Notes: generated by a model from the sequence alone, not told the origin. Shown: positions 33,060-41,965, counted from the stretch's first letter. The stretch is DNA of 64,000 nt from Candidatus Aalborgicola defluviihabitans (GCA_016705575.1 JADIXX010000006.1:186001-250000), one strand, 5' to 3'. Numbers and translations are program-made.

Positions 33060-34619
33060 TTACCGTCGCATGAATTGTCGCAGTTTTAACCCAGCAGCCC
33101 AAATCGCTATGAAATAGATAGCTACACCACTAGAAACGACGAGGGCTAGCCATCCCATACGCTTTAACTTCTCGGCCTTCATGGCCAGCCAGGGCAGCGA
33201 CGCGCTGGACCACATCAAAAACACCGCCAGCAGGGCACTGGCCGCCAGCACTTGCAAAGCGAAACGACCCCATCCGGGTTGGGGAATATAGGTGCGGTTA
33301 CGCAAAAGTCCAATCAACAGCCATAGCGCGTTGACCATGGCGCCCACACCAATCGCCAAGGCCAAGCCAGCATGCGCCAAAAGCGGCACAAACACAAGAT
33401 TCAACGCTTGGGTAATGATGAGTACCGCGAGTCCAATCAGGGCCGGGCCCTTGATGTTTTGGCTAGCAAAGTAGCCAGGGGTCAACACCTTAATAGCCAC
33501 CAAGCCGAGCAAGCCTGAGCCATAGCCCATCAACGCAACCGTGGCCTGCATCGCGTCACTGTCCGAGAATTTGCCATTGTGGAAAATAACCGCCACCAAC
33601 GGCAGGGCAAAGGTCACCAAAGCAACCGCGCTGGGCACCGCCAACAACACGACCAAGCGCAGACCCCAGTCAATCATCTCGGAAAACTTGTCGCTGTCGT
33701 TAGAAGCCTTGGCGGCGGCTAGCTGCGGCATCAGTACCACGCCCAGTGCAACGCCCAACATGGCAGTGGGGAACTCCATCAGCAAACTTGCGCTGGTTAA
33801 CCAGCTCACAGAACCAGTGGGCAGGTGCGAGGCAATCTGCGTATTAATCAACAACGATATCTGCGCCACGCTCACACCCAACAACGCCGGTCCCATCAGA
33901 TAGACTATCTTTTTGGTAGCGGGCTGTGCCCACGCGGCGCGGGCGGCAGTCCAGCTAAGCCTGATTCTTGGCGCTAAACCCATGCGCAACAACGCGATCA
34001 AAATAGCACCCAGCTGCAACAGCCCTCCCAGCATCACGCCACCGGCCATGGCGTAGATCGGCTCGATTCCCATCTGCTTGAACCACGGTGCCCCGAGCCA
34101 TGCCGCTGTAATCATGGCCACGTTCAACAACATCGGCGTGGCGGCGGGAATGGCGAAGTTCTTCCAGGTGTTTAGCACCCCTGCACCAAGCGCCACCATG
34201 GACATACAGGCAATGTAGGGGAACATCCAGCGCGTCATCAACACCGCCGCGTCAAAACCCTCGGGCTTCAAGCCGCTGGCCAAGAGGTAAACCAAGACCG
34301 GGGCGCCGACGATCCCCAGCACACACGTGACCAGTAGCGTCATGGTCAGCAAAGTGGCGACCGCGTTGATCAGCCCGTGGGTTGCCTCATCCCCTTCTGT
34401 GGTCTTGCTGCCCGCCAAAACGGGCACAAAAGCCTGGCTAAAGGCGCCTTCGGCAAACATGCGACGCAGCATGTTGGGGATGCGAAAGGCCACCCAAAAC
34501 GCGTCTGTCATGGCGCTCACCCCGAAGGTGGAGGTCATCAGCATGTCGCGGACCAACCCGGTAATGCGCGACGCCAGGGTTAGCAGGGAAACGGTGGAGG
34601 CGGATTTGAGGAGGCTCAC
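33060..34619 (-). CDS. murJ: Lipid II flippase MurJ
   Basis: Flips lipid II across the inner membrane for peptidoglycan synthesis. 519 aa and about 14 TM helices. GTG 34617-34619 gives the family start MSLLKSASTVSLLTLASRIT; an ATG at 34674-34676 would add 19 residues unlike the family. Motifs: GLVRDMLMTSTFGVSAMTDA, FRIPNMLRRMFAEGAFSQAF, SFAR-equivalent arginines in the early helices. The last TM segment is partly coded by a dispersed-repeat copy (33106-33150). Divergent from rpsT, whose promoter overlaps the start region. Confidence 0.95.
   Translation of the reverse strand: MSLLKSASTVSLLTLASRITGLVRDMLMTSTFGVSAMTDAFWVAFRIPNMLRRMFAEGAFSQAFVPVLAGSKTTEGDEATHGLINAVATLLTMTLLVTCVLGIVGAPVLVYLLASGLKPEGFDAAVLMTRWMFPYIACMSMVALGAGVLNTWKNFAIPAATPMLLNVAMITAAWLGAPWFKQMGIEPIYAMAGGVMLGGLLQLGAILIALLRMGLAPRIRLSWTAARAAWAQPATKKIVYLMGPALLGVSVAQISLLINTQIASHLPTGSVSWLTSASLLMEFPTAMLGVALGVVLMPQLAAAKASNDSDKFSEMIDWGLRLVVLLAVPSAVALVTFALPLVAVIFHNGKFSDSDAMQATVALMGYGSGLLGLVAIKVLTPGYFASQNIKGPALIGLAVLIITQALNLVFVPLLAHAGLALAIGVGAMVNALWLLIGLLRNRTYIPQPGWGRFALQVLAASALLAVFLMWSSASLPWLAMKAEKLKRMGWLALVVSSGVAIYFIAIWAAGLKLRQFMRR
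33106..33150 (+). repeat. Dispersed palindromic repeat, copy inside the murJ 3' end
   Basis: GCTATGAAATAGATAGCTAC then AACGACGAGGGCTAGC. Read antisense by murJ it codes LALVVSSGVAIYFIAIW, a hydrophobic stretch in the last TM region. Confidence 0.65.
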
Positions 34620-34639
34620 GGCACCAAGTGTAGCCGGGG

Positions 34640-34645
34640 TATAAT
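34640..34645 (+). promoter_or_regulatory. Likely -10 element of the rpsT promoter
   Basis: A perfect TATAAT 45 bases before the rpsT ATG, in a G+C-rich setting. No good -35 is seen 17 bases upstream. It lies within the divergent murJ start region. Confidence 0.5.
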
Positions 34646-34689
34646 CTTCGGCTTTGCTGGCATCATCCTCAAACACTAGGAATTAAACA

Positions 34690-34989
34690 ATGGCATCTAC
34701 AAAACCCAAGAAAAAGAACCCGCGCCTGGCGTCGGGCCGTAAACGCGTCCGCCAGGACGTCAAAATCAATGCAGCAAACACCTCTTTGCGTTCCAAGTAC
34801 CGCACCGTTGTAAAGAACGTCGAGAAGGCAGTTCTGGCCGGTGACAAAACCCGCGCCACTGAACTGTTTGCGAAGATGCAAGCCGTGGTGGACACCGTGG
34901 CTGACAAGGGTATCTTCCACAAGAACAAGGCCGCTCGCGACAAGAGCCGCCTGTCTGCCAAGGTGAAAGCCTTGGCCCTCGCCGCCTAA
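34690..34989 (+). CDS. rpsT: 30S ribosomal protein S20 (bS20)
   Basis: Small-subunit ribosomal protein that binds 16S rRNA early in assembly. 99 aa, very basic: MASTKPKKKNPRLASGRKRV at the start, LRSKYRTVVKNVEKAVLAGD in the middle, IFHKNKAARDKSRL near the end. A monocistronic gene with its own promoter and terminator, divergent from murJ, the usual arrangement in proteobacteria. Confidence 0.98.
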   Translation: MASTKPKKKNPRLASGRKRVRQDVKINAANTSLRSKYRTVVKNVEKAVLAGDKTRATELFAKMQAVVDTVADKGIFHKNKAARDKSRLSAKVKALALAA

Positions 34990-35067
34990 CTCACTTCAAC
35001 ACGAGTTAAGCAACCGCACGGATCTTTCGGGATCTGCCGTTTGTACCGGGTGCGCTGCCAGCAAAGC

Positions 35068-35096
35068 AAAAAAGCCGTTCTTTGAACGGCTTTTTT
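35068..35096 (+). terminator. Intrinsic terminator of rpsT
   Basis: AAAAAGCCGTTC-TTT-GAACGGCTTTTTT: a 7-base GC-rich stem flanked by A and T runs. Symmetric, so it may also stop the opposing methyltransferase transcript. Confidence 0.92.
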
Positions 35097-35116
35097 GTTG
35101 GCGCTTCACCGCAAAC

Positions 35117-35737
35117 TCATGCCACCATCTTGCGGCACATGCAGTAAACGAACTGCTGGTCGGTGCCAAAAGGGGTGTGGTGCAACTGTTCTTCGTGCGC
35201 GAGCAGAGTGAAGGCATCGCCAAACTCAGCGTGCAACTCGTCGGGTGCATAACGCATCACGGGCAGGCCGCTGCACTGTGTGGGGCCGTCACTGCCAAAA
35301 GTCGCCATGATGACGTGGCCACCGGGCTTCACCGCCTGCAAGACCTGCCGCACATAGGCGATCCTGTCCTTTTTCGTAGTCAGGAAATGGAAAACTGCAC
35401 GGTCATGCCAGAGGTCAAAACTGTGGGGTTCGAATTCCGCGCAGGTGATGTCGGCTTCCATCCAGCGCACCGTCTCTCCGCGCACACCCAGACGGCGGCG
35501 ACTTTCCGCCAGCGCCGCGCTGGACAGGTCCAGCACCGTCACGTTGGGATAGCCGTCGTCGAGCAGTTCATCCACCAGCGTGGACGCCCCACCACCCACA
35601 TCGATGATGGCGGCATCGCGCCGTGGGCAACTCTCGCGGATCAGGCGCATGGACAGTTCCGCGTGGGCCTGAAACCAGCTCACGTTGTCCGCTTCCTTGG
35701 TGGTATAGACCTTTTCCCAATGATCCTTGCTTTGCAT
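35117..35737 (-). CDS. Class I SAM-dependent methyltransferase
   Basis: A 206-aa Rossmann-fold methyltransferase: motif I IIDVGGGASTLVDELLDDG, then VLDLSSAALAESRRRLG (motif II), ADITCAEF and PHSFDLWHDRAVFHFLT. The start MQSKDHWEKVYTTKEADNVS is typical of a family annotated only as class I methyltransferases. The substrate cannot be told. GGAGA precedes ATG 35735-35737. Converges on the rpsT terminator. Confidence 0.88.
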   Translation of the reverse strand: MQSKDHWEKVYTTKEADNVSWFQAHAELSMRLIRESCPRRDAAIIDVGGGASTLVDELLDDGYPNVTVLDLSSAALAESRRRLGVRGETVRWMEADITCAEFEPHSFDLWHDRAVFHFLTTKKDRIAYVRQVLQAVKPGGHVIMATFGSDGPTQCSGLPVMRYAPDELHAEFGDAFTLLAHEEQLHHTPFGTDQQFVYCMCRKMVA

Positions 35738-35818
35738 GGCAATCTCCAATCTATTCTCGACGGCATTCCTCAACGCTTGCAGGATTGTGACACCGAGGCC
35801 AGACCGGAGCGGGAGTGC

Positions 35819-36124
35819 TTACAGCGGTTCTGGGCGCGTCTCACTCACCTGCAAGTCATTGTCTTTGGCAAAGTTGACACAAAAATCCCAAGCCATGACA
35901 TCGTGATCACGCAGATCGCGGTGGATGATGACGCACTTGGTCGCCCCAATCGATGTGGGCACGCACCAAGGGGAGTAACCCAGGTGGCTCCCGGGTTGGG
36001 GTCCACCCGGGCGAAACTGGCTCATCACGCCTGCCAGCCGCTCGGCCCAATCGCTGGGGCGAAACGTCTTTCCTTGGTGGTTGATGCCCAGTATGTAGAG
36101 CTCTTGGGAGGGTGGTGTTGCCAT
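35819..36124 (-). CDS. DUF3579-domain protein
   Basis: A 101-aa cytosolic protein of the DUF3579 family common in Betaproteobacteria: YILGINHQGKTFRPSDWAER, LGYSPWCVPTSIGATKCVII, FCVNFAKDNDLQV. Function unknown. It is divergent from argD and often neighbours arginine genes in related genomes (from memory). Confidence 0.88.
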   Translation of the reverse strand: MATPPSQELYILGINHQGKTFRPSDWAERLAGVMSQFRPGGPQPGSHLGYSPWCVPTSIGATKCVIIHRDLRDHDVMAWDFCVNFAKDNDLQVSETRPEPL

Positions 36125-36278
36125 CGTTTGGACGTGTTGCAGCGCACAAGAATTCTAACCATGATGCTGTCGTGAACTTGACAACCGGGAAGGATGCACT
36201 GGATTGCCACCCGAACATCCACGCCAACCACCACCAGCACCATCGCGGGTGGTTGATGCGCCTAAAATCAGGCTTCAA

Positions 36279-36300
36279 CGGCCCAACCATCGTTGGGCCG
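36279..36300 (+). promoter_or_regulatory. Strong hairpin in the argD leader
   Basis: Perfect inverted repeat CGGCCCAAC-CATC-GTTGGGCCG followed by CCTTCTTTTG, 33 bases before the argD ATG. The stem plus pyrimidine tract looks like an attenuator-type terminator, or it could be a regulator site. Confidence 0.5.
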
Positions 36301-36332
36301 CCTTCTTTTGTAGCCAACTCCGGAGTTACCGC

Positions 36333-37550
36333 ATGACCGCCGCACCCACCACCACGCCGTCTTCACCCCACGTGATGAACACCTACGGTCGACTGCCCAT
36401 CGCCCTGAGCCATGGCCAAGGCTGCCGCGTGTGGGATGTGAATGGCCGCGAGTACCTGGATGCGCTGGGTGGCATTGCCGTCAACACACTGGGCCACAAC
36501 CACCCCGAGTTGGTGGCGGCCCTGCAGGACCAGGTGACCAAGCTGATCCACACCTCCAACTACTACCACATCCCTTTGCAAGAAGAGTTGGCCAAGTTGT
36601 TGGTCGAACGCTCGGGAATGACCAATGTATTCTTCTGCTCTACCGGGCTGGAGGCTAACGAATGTGCCCTCAAGCTGGCGCGCAAATTTGGCCACGACAA
36701 GGGCATTGAGCGCCCCGAGATCGTGGTGTACGAGAAGGCCTTTCATGGCCGATCCATTGCCACGCTCAGCGCCACCGGCAACCCCAAGGTGCAGGCCGGC
36801 TTTGGCCCGCTGGTGGAAGGGTTTATTCGCGTGCCGATCAACAGCATCGATCAGCTCAAGGCCGCAACCGCCAACAACCCCAACGTGGTGGCGGTGTTCT
36901 TTGAAGCCATCCAGGGCGAAGGCGGCGTCAACCCCATGCACATGGACTACCTGCGCGATGTGCGAGATCTGTGCGATGCGCGCGACTGGCTCTTGATGAT
37001 TGACGAGGTGCAGTGTGGCATGGGTCGCACCGGAAAATGGTTTGCCCACCAGTGGGCGGGCATTAAGCCCGACGTGATGCCACTGGCCAAAGGCCTGGGC
37101 TCGGGCGTGCCCGTGGGTGCGGTGGTGGCTGGCCCCAAGGCTGCCAAAATCTTTGCACCAGGCAACCACGGCAGCACTTTTGGCGGCAACCCACTGGCCA
37201 TGCGCGCCGGGGTGGAAACCATCCGCGTGATGGAAGCACAGAACCTGCTGGCCAACGCGGCAACAGTAGGCGCCCATCTGAAAGTAGGCCTGGAGAATGC
37301 CCTTGCCGCCGAGCTGGCCAGTGGCGCGGTGAAAGAAGTCCGTGGCATGGGCCTGATGCTGGGCATCGACCTGTCCAAGCCCTGCGCCGCCCTGGTGCAG
37401 CGCGCCGCCGACGCGGGCCTCTTGATTAGCGTAACGGCCGACAGCGTAATCCGCTTGGTGCCCCCGCTCATCATGACCGCAGCGGAGGCCGACCAAGTGG
37501 TCGCGATTCTCTGCCCACTGATCACGACCTTGCTCAAGGAATCGGCATGA
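36333..37550 (+). CDS. argD: Acetylornithine aminotransferase
   Basis: PLP enzyme of arginine synthesis (N-acetylglutamate semialdehyde to N-acetylornithine), possibly also succinyl-DAP aminotransferase. 405 aa from ATG 36333, preceded by CGGAG. Landmarks: NTYGRLPIALSHGQG, FFCSTGLEANECALKLARKF, FEAIQGEGGVNP, MIDEVQCGMGRTGKWFAHQ and the PLP lysine in PLAKGLGSGVPVGA. Its stop overlaps the argF start (ATGA). Confidence 0.95.
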   Translation: MTAAPTTTPSSPHVMNTYGRLPIALSHGQGCRVWDVNGREYLDALGGIAVNTLGHNHPELVAALQDQVTKLIHTSNYYHIPLQEELAKLLVERSGMTNVFFCSTGLEANECALKLARKFGHDKGIERPEIVVYEKAFHGRSIATLSATGNPKVQAGFGPLVEGFIRVPINSIDQLKAATANNPNVVAVFFEAIQGEGGVNPMHMDYLRDVRDLCDARDWLLMIDEVQCGMGRTGKWFAHQWAGIKPDVMPLAKGLGSGVPVGAVVAGPKAAKIFAPGNHGSTFGGNPLAMRAGVETIRVMEAQNLLANAATVGAHLKVGLENALAAELASGAVKEVRGMGLMLGIDLSKPCAALVQRAADAGLLISVTADSVIRLVPPLIMTAAEADQVVAILCPLITTLLKESA

Positions 37551-38545
37551 ACCCCAAGGCCATCCCAAGCACCCTGCCCCAAGGCGCACCGCCGGTGCGC
37601 CACTACCTGCAGTTTGCTGACTTCACTGAGGATGAATACCACTACCTGTTCACGCGTGCGGCGCTGATCAAGCAGAAGTTCAAGACCTTCACCCGGCACC
37701 ACACCCTGGGTGACCGCACGCTGGCCATGATTTTTGAGAAGGCCTCCACCCGCACCCGCGTGAGCTTTGAGGCCGGCATGTACCAAATGGGTGGCAGCGT
37801 GGTGCACCTGACCACCGGCGACAGCCAGTTGGGCCGCGCCGAGCCCATCGAGGACAGCGCCAAGGTCATCAGCCGCATGACCGACATCGTGATGATCCGC
37901 ACCTTCGAGCAGACCAAGATTGAAAGCTTTGCTGCCAATTCACGCGTGCCGGTCATCAACGGGCTGACCAACGAGTTCCACCCTTGCCAGATTCTGGCGG
38001 ACCTGTTTACCCTTCTGGAGCACCGTGGCACCGACGCCAACGGACAGATCGACCCCAACTACCTGCGCGGCAAAACCGTCACCTGGGTAGGCGACGGCAA
38101 CAACATGGCCAACACCTGGCTGCAGGCCGCAGCCACCCTGGGTTTCCACTTGCGTGTGAGTACCCCCAGCGGCTACGAGTTGGATGAAAAAGTGGCCGTT
38201 ACCCCTCATGGAATGGGCGCAGGTAGCTATAAAATTTATAGTAATCCACTGGAAGCCTGTGCCGATGCTGATCTGGTCACCACCGACGTTTGGACCAGCA
38301 TGGGTTATGAGGCCGAGAACGAAGCCCGCCGCAAAGCCTTTGCCGCCTGGTGTGTGGACACCGAGATGATGGCCGTTGCCAAAGCAGATGCCCTGTTCAT
38401 GCACTGCCTGCCCGCCCACCGGGGTGAAGAGGTGCAGGCCGAGGTGATCGACGGGCCACAAAGCGTAGTCTGGGACGAGGCCGAAAACCGCATGCATGTG
38501 CAAAAGGCGCTGATGGAATACCTGCTGCTGGGCCGCAAGGACTGA
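37547..38545 (+). CDS. argF: Ornithine carbamoyltransferase
   Basis: Makes citrulline from ornithine and carbamoyl phosphate. 332 aa: carbamoyl-phosphate motif FEKASTRTRVSFE, NGLTNEFHPCQILADLFT, and ornithine loop LFMHCLPAHRGEEV. ATGA overlap with argD. An AT-rich palindromic patch at 38228-38245 (coding GSYKIYSN) is unlike the surrounding gene and may be a decayed half of the dispersed repeat. Confidence 0.97.
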   Translation: MNPKAIPSTLPQGAPPVRHYLQFADFTEDEYHYLFTRAALIKQKFKTFTRHHTLGDRTLAMIFEKASTRTRVSFEAGMYQMGGSVVHLTTGDSQLGRAEPIEDSAKVISRMTDIVMIRTFEQTKIESFAANSRVPVINGLTNEFHPCQILADLFTLLEHRGTDANGQIDPNYLRGKTVTWVGDGNNMANTWLQAAATLGFHLRVSTPSGYELDEKVAVTPHGMGAGSYKIYSNPLEACADADLVTTDVWTSMGYEAENEARRKAFAAWCVDTEMMAVAKADALFMHCLPAHRGEEVQAEVIDGPQSVVWDEAENRMHVQKALMEYLLLGRKD

Positions 38546-38550
38546 CCGCC

Positions 38551-38862
38551 ATGAGTGCCTGCACCAGCTGCGGCGCCTGCTGTGCGAGTTTTCGGGTGGA
38601 TTTTTCGGTGTTTGAAACCCAAGAACGCGGCGGTAGCGTGCCCGATGGGTTGGTCGTAGAGGTTACGTCGAGCACCCGCCGCATGCGTGGCACCGACCAC
38701 ACACCACCCCGCTGTGCGGCGCTGACAGGCAAGATCGGTGCAACCATTGCTTGCGGCATTTACGAGTGGAGGCCCTCGCCCTGTCGCGAGTTCGCCGAGG
38801 GCAGCGATGCATGCAACCGGGCACGCAATCGGCACGGGTTGGCGGCGCTGGAAGGTTTTTAA
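38551..38862 (+). CDS. YkgJ-family cysteine cluster protein
   Basis: A 103-aa protein of the UPF0153/YkgJ family with eight or so conserved cysteines: CTSCGACCASF at the start, PPRCAAL, CGIYEWRPSPCREF and DACNRAR, suited to binding zinc or an iron-sulfur cluster. It starts 5 bases after argF, so is probably co-transcribed. Function unknown. Confidence 0.88.
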   Translation: MSACTSCGACCASFRVDFSVFETQERGGSVPDGLVVEVTSSTRRMRGTDHTPPRCAALTGKIGATIACGIYEWRPSPCREFAEGSDACNRARNRHGLAALEGF

Positions 38863-38976
38863 ACACCCAATCTCAGAGTATGGTGGCCGCAAACTGCCCG
38901 GCGAGGACCAGTGGGGAAATTCGCACGATCAGCCTGTGCGCATGCAGCGTTAAACGCACCGGCGCGCCAAACTCGC

Positions 38977-40149
38977 TCAGCCACGATACAACCAAGGCAC
39001 ATCCAGCAGGCGCTGGCCGAACAGGCTCATGGACATGTCACGCCCCCAACGCACCAACCCCGTGGCATGAAAGATTTGCCCGTTGCGGATAGACCTTGAC
39101 TGCACCCGGGCGTTGCGCCGCCAGCGCTGCTTGGCGTACTGCGCCAGTCGCTTTTCCATGGGCATGTCGGACGCTGACAACACCTTCTGCAGGCAGGCCG
39201 CATCTTCAACGGCCATACCGGCACCCTGTGCCATATAGGGGCGCATGGGGTGCGCCGCATCGCCCAGCAGGGCCACCCGTCCCTGCGCATGCTGGCGCGC
39301 GCTGGTCATGGGCAAGCGGTCGCAAAGGGCCCACAGGCGCCAGTTTGGAATGGCGCTTATCAAATCCTGTAACCGGTTGCAGGTGGCACCCATGGCCAGT
39401 TGCAGGTCGCGCGCATGGGCCTCGTGGTCCCAGTCATCCACCTGCCCATTGACCTCGCCGTTGACGATGGCCACCACATTGAGCCAGTGGCCCCGGCGCA
39501 CCGGGTACTGCACCACGTGCAGGTTTGCCCCCATCCAGACCGTCACCTGCTGGCTGCGCAGGTAGCCGGGCAGATCGCGCTGGGCAATCAGCGCCCGATA
39601 TGCCAAGTGGCCGGTCACGCGGGGAGCGTTGTCATTGAGCATCAATTGCCGCACCGTACTCCACAGACCGTCGGCACCAATCAGCGCCTGGCCTTCAAGC
39701 TCGATACCGTCCAGGGTGCGCAGGTGTACGCCGTCATCGCTCTCGACGTAATTTTCTACCCACTGGCCCAGGTGCAATTCGGCGTCCGCATTTTGTTGCA
39801 CTGCCGATAGCAAGAGCTTGTGGGCATCGGCGCGGTGGATAGTGGCATAGGGCGCGCCATACAACGTGCGTGAACGCTCGCCCAGCATCAAGCGCCCCAG
39901 CTCTTCGCCCGTTTCCGCGTTGCGTACGCGCAGCATGTCTGGAAATGCTGCCAAGCGGCTTAATTCTTGCCCCAGCCCCCAATCGTGCAGCACGCGCACA
40001 ACATTGGGGCCCATCTGAATTCCGGCACCCACTTCACCAAACTCATGGGCCCGTTCCAACAACTGCACGGTCCAGCCAGCACGCGAACAGGCCAGCGCCG
40101 CCGCCAACCCGCCGATGCCGCCACCGGCGATCAGTACTTGTTTTTGCAT
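38977..40149 (-). CDS. FAD-dependent aromatic monooxygenase (salicylate/3-hydroxybenzoate hydroxylase-like)
   Basis: A 390-aa class A flavoprotein monooxygenase. FAD motif VLIAGGGIGGLAAALACSRA at residues ~5-24, the DG motif LIGADGLWSTVR, and GRVALLGDAAHPMRPYMAQG. It aligns best in memory with salicylate 1-hydroxylase and 3-hydroxybenzoate 6-hydroxylase types; the substrate is not determined, and no aromatic-degradation genes are nearby. ATG 40147-40149. Divergent from trhP. Confidence 0.88.
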   Translation of the reverse strand: MQKQVLIAGGGIGGLAAALACSRAGWTVQLLERAHEFGEVGAGIQMGPNVVRVLHDWGLGQELSRLAAFPDMLRVRNAETGEELGRLMLGERSRTLYGAPYATIHRADAHKLLLSAVQQNADAELHLGQWVENYVESDDGVHLRTLDGIELEGQALIGADGLWSTVRQLMLNDNAPRVTGHLAYRALIAQRDLPGYLRSQQVTVWMGANLHVVQYPVRRGHWLNVVAIVNGEVNGQVDDWDHEAHARDLQLAMGATCNRLQDLISAIPNWRLWALCDRLPMTSARQHAQGRVALLGDAAHPMRPYMAQGAGMAVEDAACLQKVLSASDMPMEKRLAQYAKQRWRRNARVQSRSIRNGQIFHATGLVRWGRDMSMSLFGQRLLDVPWLYRG

Positions 40150-40213
40150 GCTGGTATTGTGATGCCAAACTTGCAGATGCGTCGGCACTCACGCACTGCG
40201 GGACAATACGGGG

Positions 40214-41599
40214 ATGAGCCTCAAATCCCCCGAACTCCTACTGCCCGCCGGCTCCCTGGACAAAATGCGTGCCGCCTACGACTTTGGCGCCGATGCGGTC
40301 TATGCCGGCCAGCCCCGCTACAGCTTGCGCGCCCGCAACAACGAATTCCGCCTGGAACAAATTCAGACCGGTATTGAAGAGGCCAACGCGCGTGGCAAAA
40401 AATTCTTTCTGACCAGCAACCTGCTGCCGCACAACGACAAGGTGCGCACCTACTTGCGCGACATCACCCCCGTGCTGGAGATGCGCCCGCACGGCATCAT
40501 CATGGCCGACCCCGGCCTGATCATGATGGTGCGCGAGGGCATGGAAAAAGGCCACTTCCCCGAAGTGCCCATCCACCTCTCGGTGCAGGCCAACACCGTC
40601 AACTACATGGCGGTGAAGTTCTGGCAAAAGGTGGGCGTGACGCGCATCATCCTGTCGCGCGAGCTGAGCCTGGACGAAATTGAGAAAATTCGCCAGGAAT
40701 GCCCCGACATGGAGCTCGAAGTGTTTGTGCACGGCGCGCTGTGCATTGCCTATTCGGGCCGATGTTTGCTGTCGGGCTACTTCAACCGGCGCGACCCCAA
40801 CCAGGGCACTTGCACCAACGCCTGCCGCTGGAACTACAGCACCCAGGCCAGCAACACCGACCCCAACACGGGCGAGGCCATTGCCGTCAAGATGGAGGCC
40901 GAATTCAGCTTCAACGAAGCACAGCAAGAGGCAGAATCCTCGTTTGCCGCCTGCGGTGGCAGTGAACGCCACCCGGCCGCCGACCAGGTCTATCTGCTTG
41001 AAGAAGCCGGACGCCCCGGCCAACTCATGCCCATCATGGAGGACGAGCACGGCACCTACATCATGAACAGCAAAGACCTGCGCGCGGTGGAGCACGTGGA
41101 GCGCCTGGCGGAAATTGGTGTGGACTCACTCAAGATCGAAGGCCGCACCAAAAGCCTGTATTACGTGGCCCGTACTGCACAAACCTACCGGCGGGCCATT
41201 GACGACGCCGTGGCCGGGCGCCCCTTCAACCCCAAACTCATCACCGAACTCGAAGGCTTGGCCAACCGCGGCTTTACCAGCGGTTTTCTGGAGCGCCGCC
41301 CTTCACAAGACTACCAAAACTACGAAACCGGGCACTCGGACATTGGCCACAGCCACTTTGTGGGCGAAGTACGCGGTATCACCGACGGCTGGGCCGAAGT
41401 GGAAGTCAAAAACAAATTTCTGGTTGGCGACCAGATCGAGGTGATTCACCCCAGCGGCAACCATATCGTCACTCTGGAGCAGATGCGCAACCTGGATGGC
41501 GAGGCCATCACAGTTGCGCCCGGAAGCCCGCTACAGGTGCGCATTCCGCTGGAAGAACGCTATGCCGGAGCCCTGCTGGCACGGCTGATTCCGAGTTGA
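40214..41599 (+). CDS. trhP: tRNA 5-hydroxyuridine synthesis protein TrhP (YegQ, U32 family)
   Basis: Prephenate-dependent enzyme that hydroxylates U34 of certain tRNAs (established for E. coli YegQ/TrhP). 461 aa against ~453. Landmarks: PELLLPAGSLDKMRAAYDFG, DAVYAGQPRYSLRARNNEF, and the cysteine signature EVFVHGALCIAYSGRCLLSG then GTCTNACRW. The U32 motif VDSLKIEGRTKS is also clear. The stop codon is built from the first bases of a dispersed repeat. Confidence 0.93.
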   Translation: MSLKSPELLLPAGSLDKMRAAYDFGADAVYAGQPRYSLRARNNEFRLEQIQTGIEEANARGKKFFLTSNLLPHNDKVRTYLRDITPVLEMRPHGIIMADPGLIMMVREGMEKGHFPEVPIHLSVQANTVNYMAVKFWQKVGVTRIILSRELSLDEIEKIRQECPDMELEVFVHGALCIAYSGRCLLSGYFNRRDPNQGTCTNACRWNYSTQASNTDPNTGEAIAVKMEAEFSFNEAQQEAESSFAACGGSERHPAADQVYLLEEAGRPGQLMPIMEDEHGTYIMNSKDLRAVEHVERLAEIGVDSLKIEGRTKSLYYVARTAQTYRRAIDDAVAGRPFNPKLITELEGLANRGFTSGFLERRPSQDYQNYETGHSDIGHSHFVGEVRGITDGWAEVEVKNKFLVGDQIEVIHPSGNHIVTLEQMRNLDGEAITVAPGSPLQVRIPLEERYAGALLARLIPS

Positions 41600-41650
41600 T
41601 AGCTCCTATTCTGATAGCTGCTTACGTAGTATTTAAGAGGGCTATAGGTC
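41597..41650 (+). repeat. Dispersed palindromic repeat, copy at the trhP stop
   Basis: TGATAGCTCCTATTCTGATA, GCTGCTTACGTAGTATTTAA, then GAGGGCTATAGG. Its first TGA is the trhP stop codon; the copy fills the gap to the convergent hypothetical gene. Confidence 0.75.
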
Positions 41651-41653
41651 TAT

Positions 41654-41965
41654 TTAGTAAGTAATGACCAGGGAATCGGCATCCACATTGATCACCTGCT
41701 TGCCCAGTACGGCACTGGCTGCCTGGGCAAAGGCCATTGCCCATTGCGCATCGGCAAACTTGTCTGGGCCTGCAGCTTGGGCCACGACCACCACGCGGTC
41801 GGCCATCAGCAGTTTTCCGGTGGCCCGCAAGGGCTCGCACTCCATGGCGGTGAACTGTTCGTCCAGCCACTGACGCGCAACTTCGCGCTCCAACGCCTGT
41901 TCGGGGTTCAGTTCAATGCGAAAGGGGGCGGTATTCTTGAAGCTGACGCTGACTTGGCTACGCAT
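41654..41965 (-). CDS. Conserved hypothetical protein
   Basis: A 103-aa soluble protein (FKNTAPFRIELNPEQALERE; ADRVVVVAQAAGPDKFADAQ; VINVDADSLVITY). Pattern and codon use suggest a real gene with alternating helix and strand; the ATG follows AGGAG on the minus strand. I do not recognise a family. It converges on trhP. Confidence 0.65.
   Translation of the reverse strand: MRSQVSVSFKNTAPFRIELNPEQALEREVARQWLDEQFTAMECEPLRATGKLLMADRVVVVAQAAGPDKFADAQWAMAFAQAASAVLGKQVINVDADSLVITY

Noticed and set aside
35177..36175. 332-codon plus-strand frame opposite the methyltransferase and DUF3579 genes
   Set aside because: Antisense shadow that spans two real genes and their gap.
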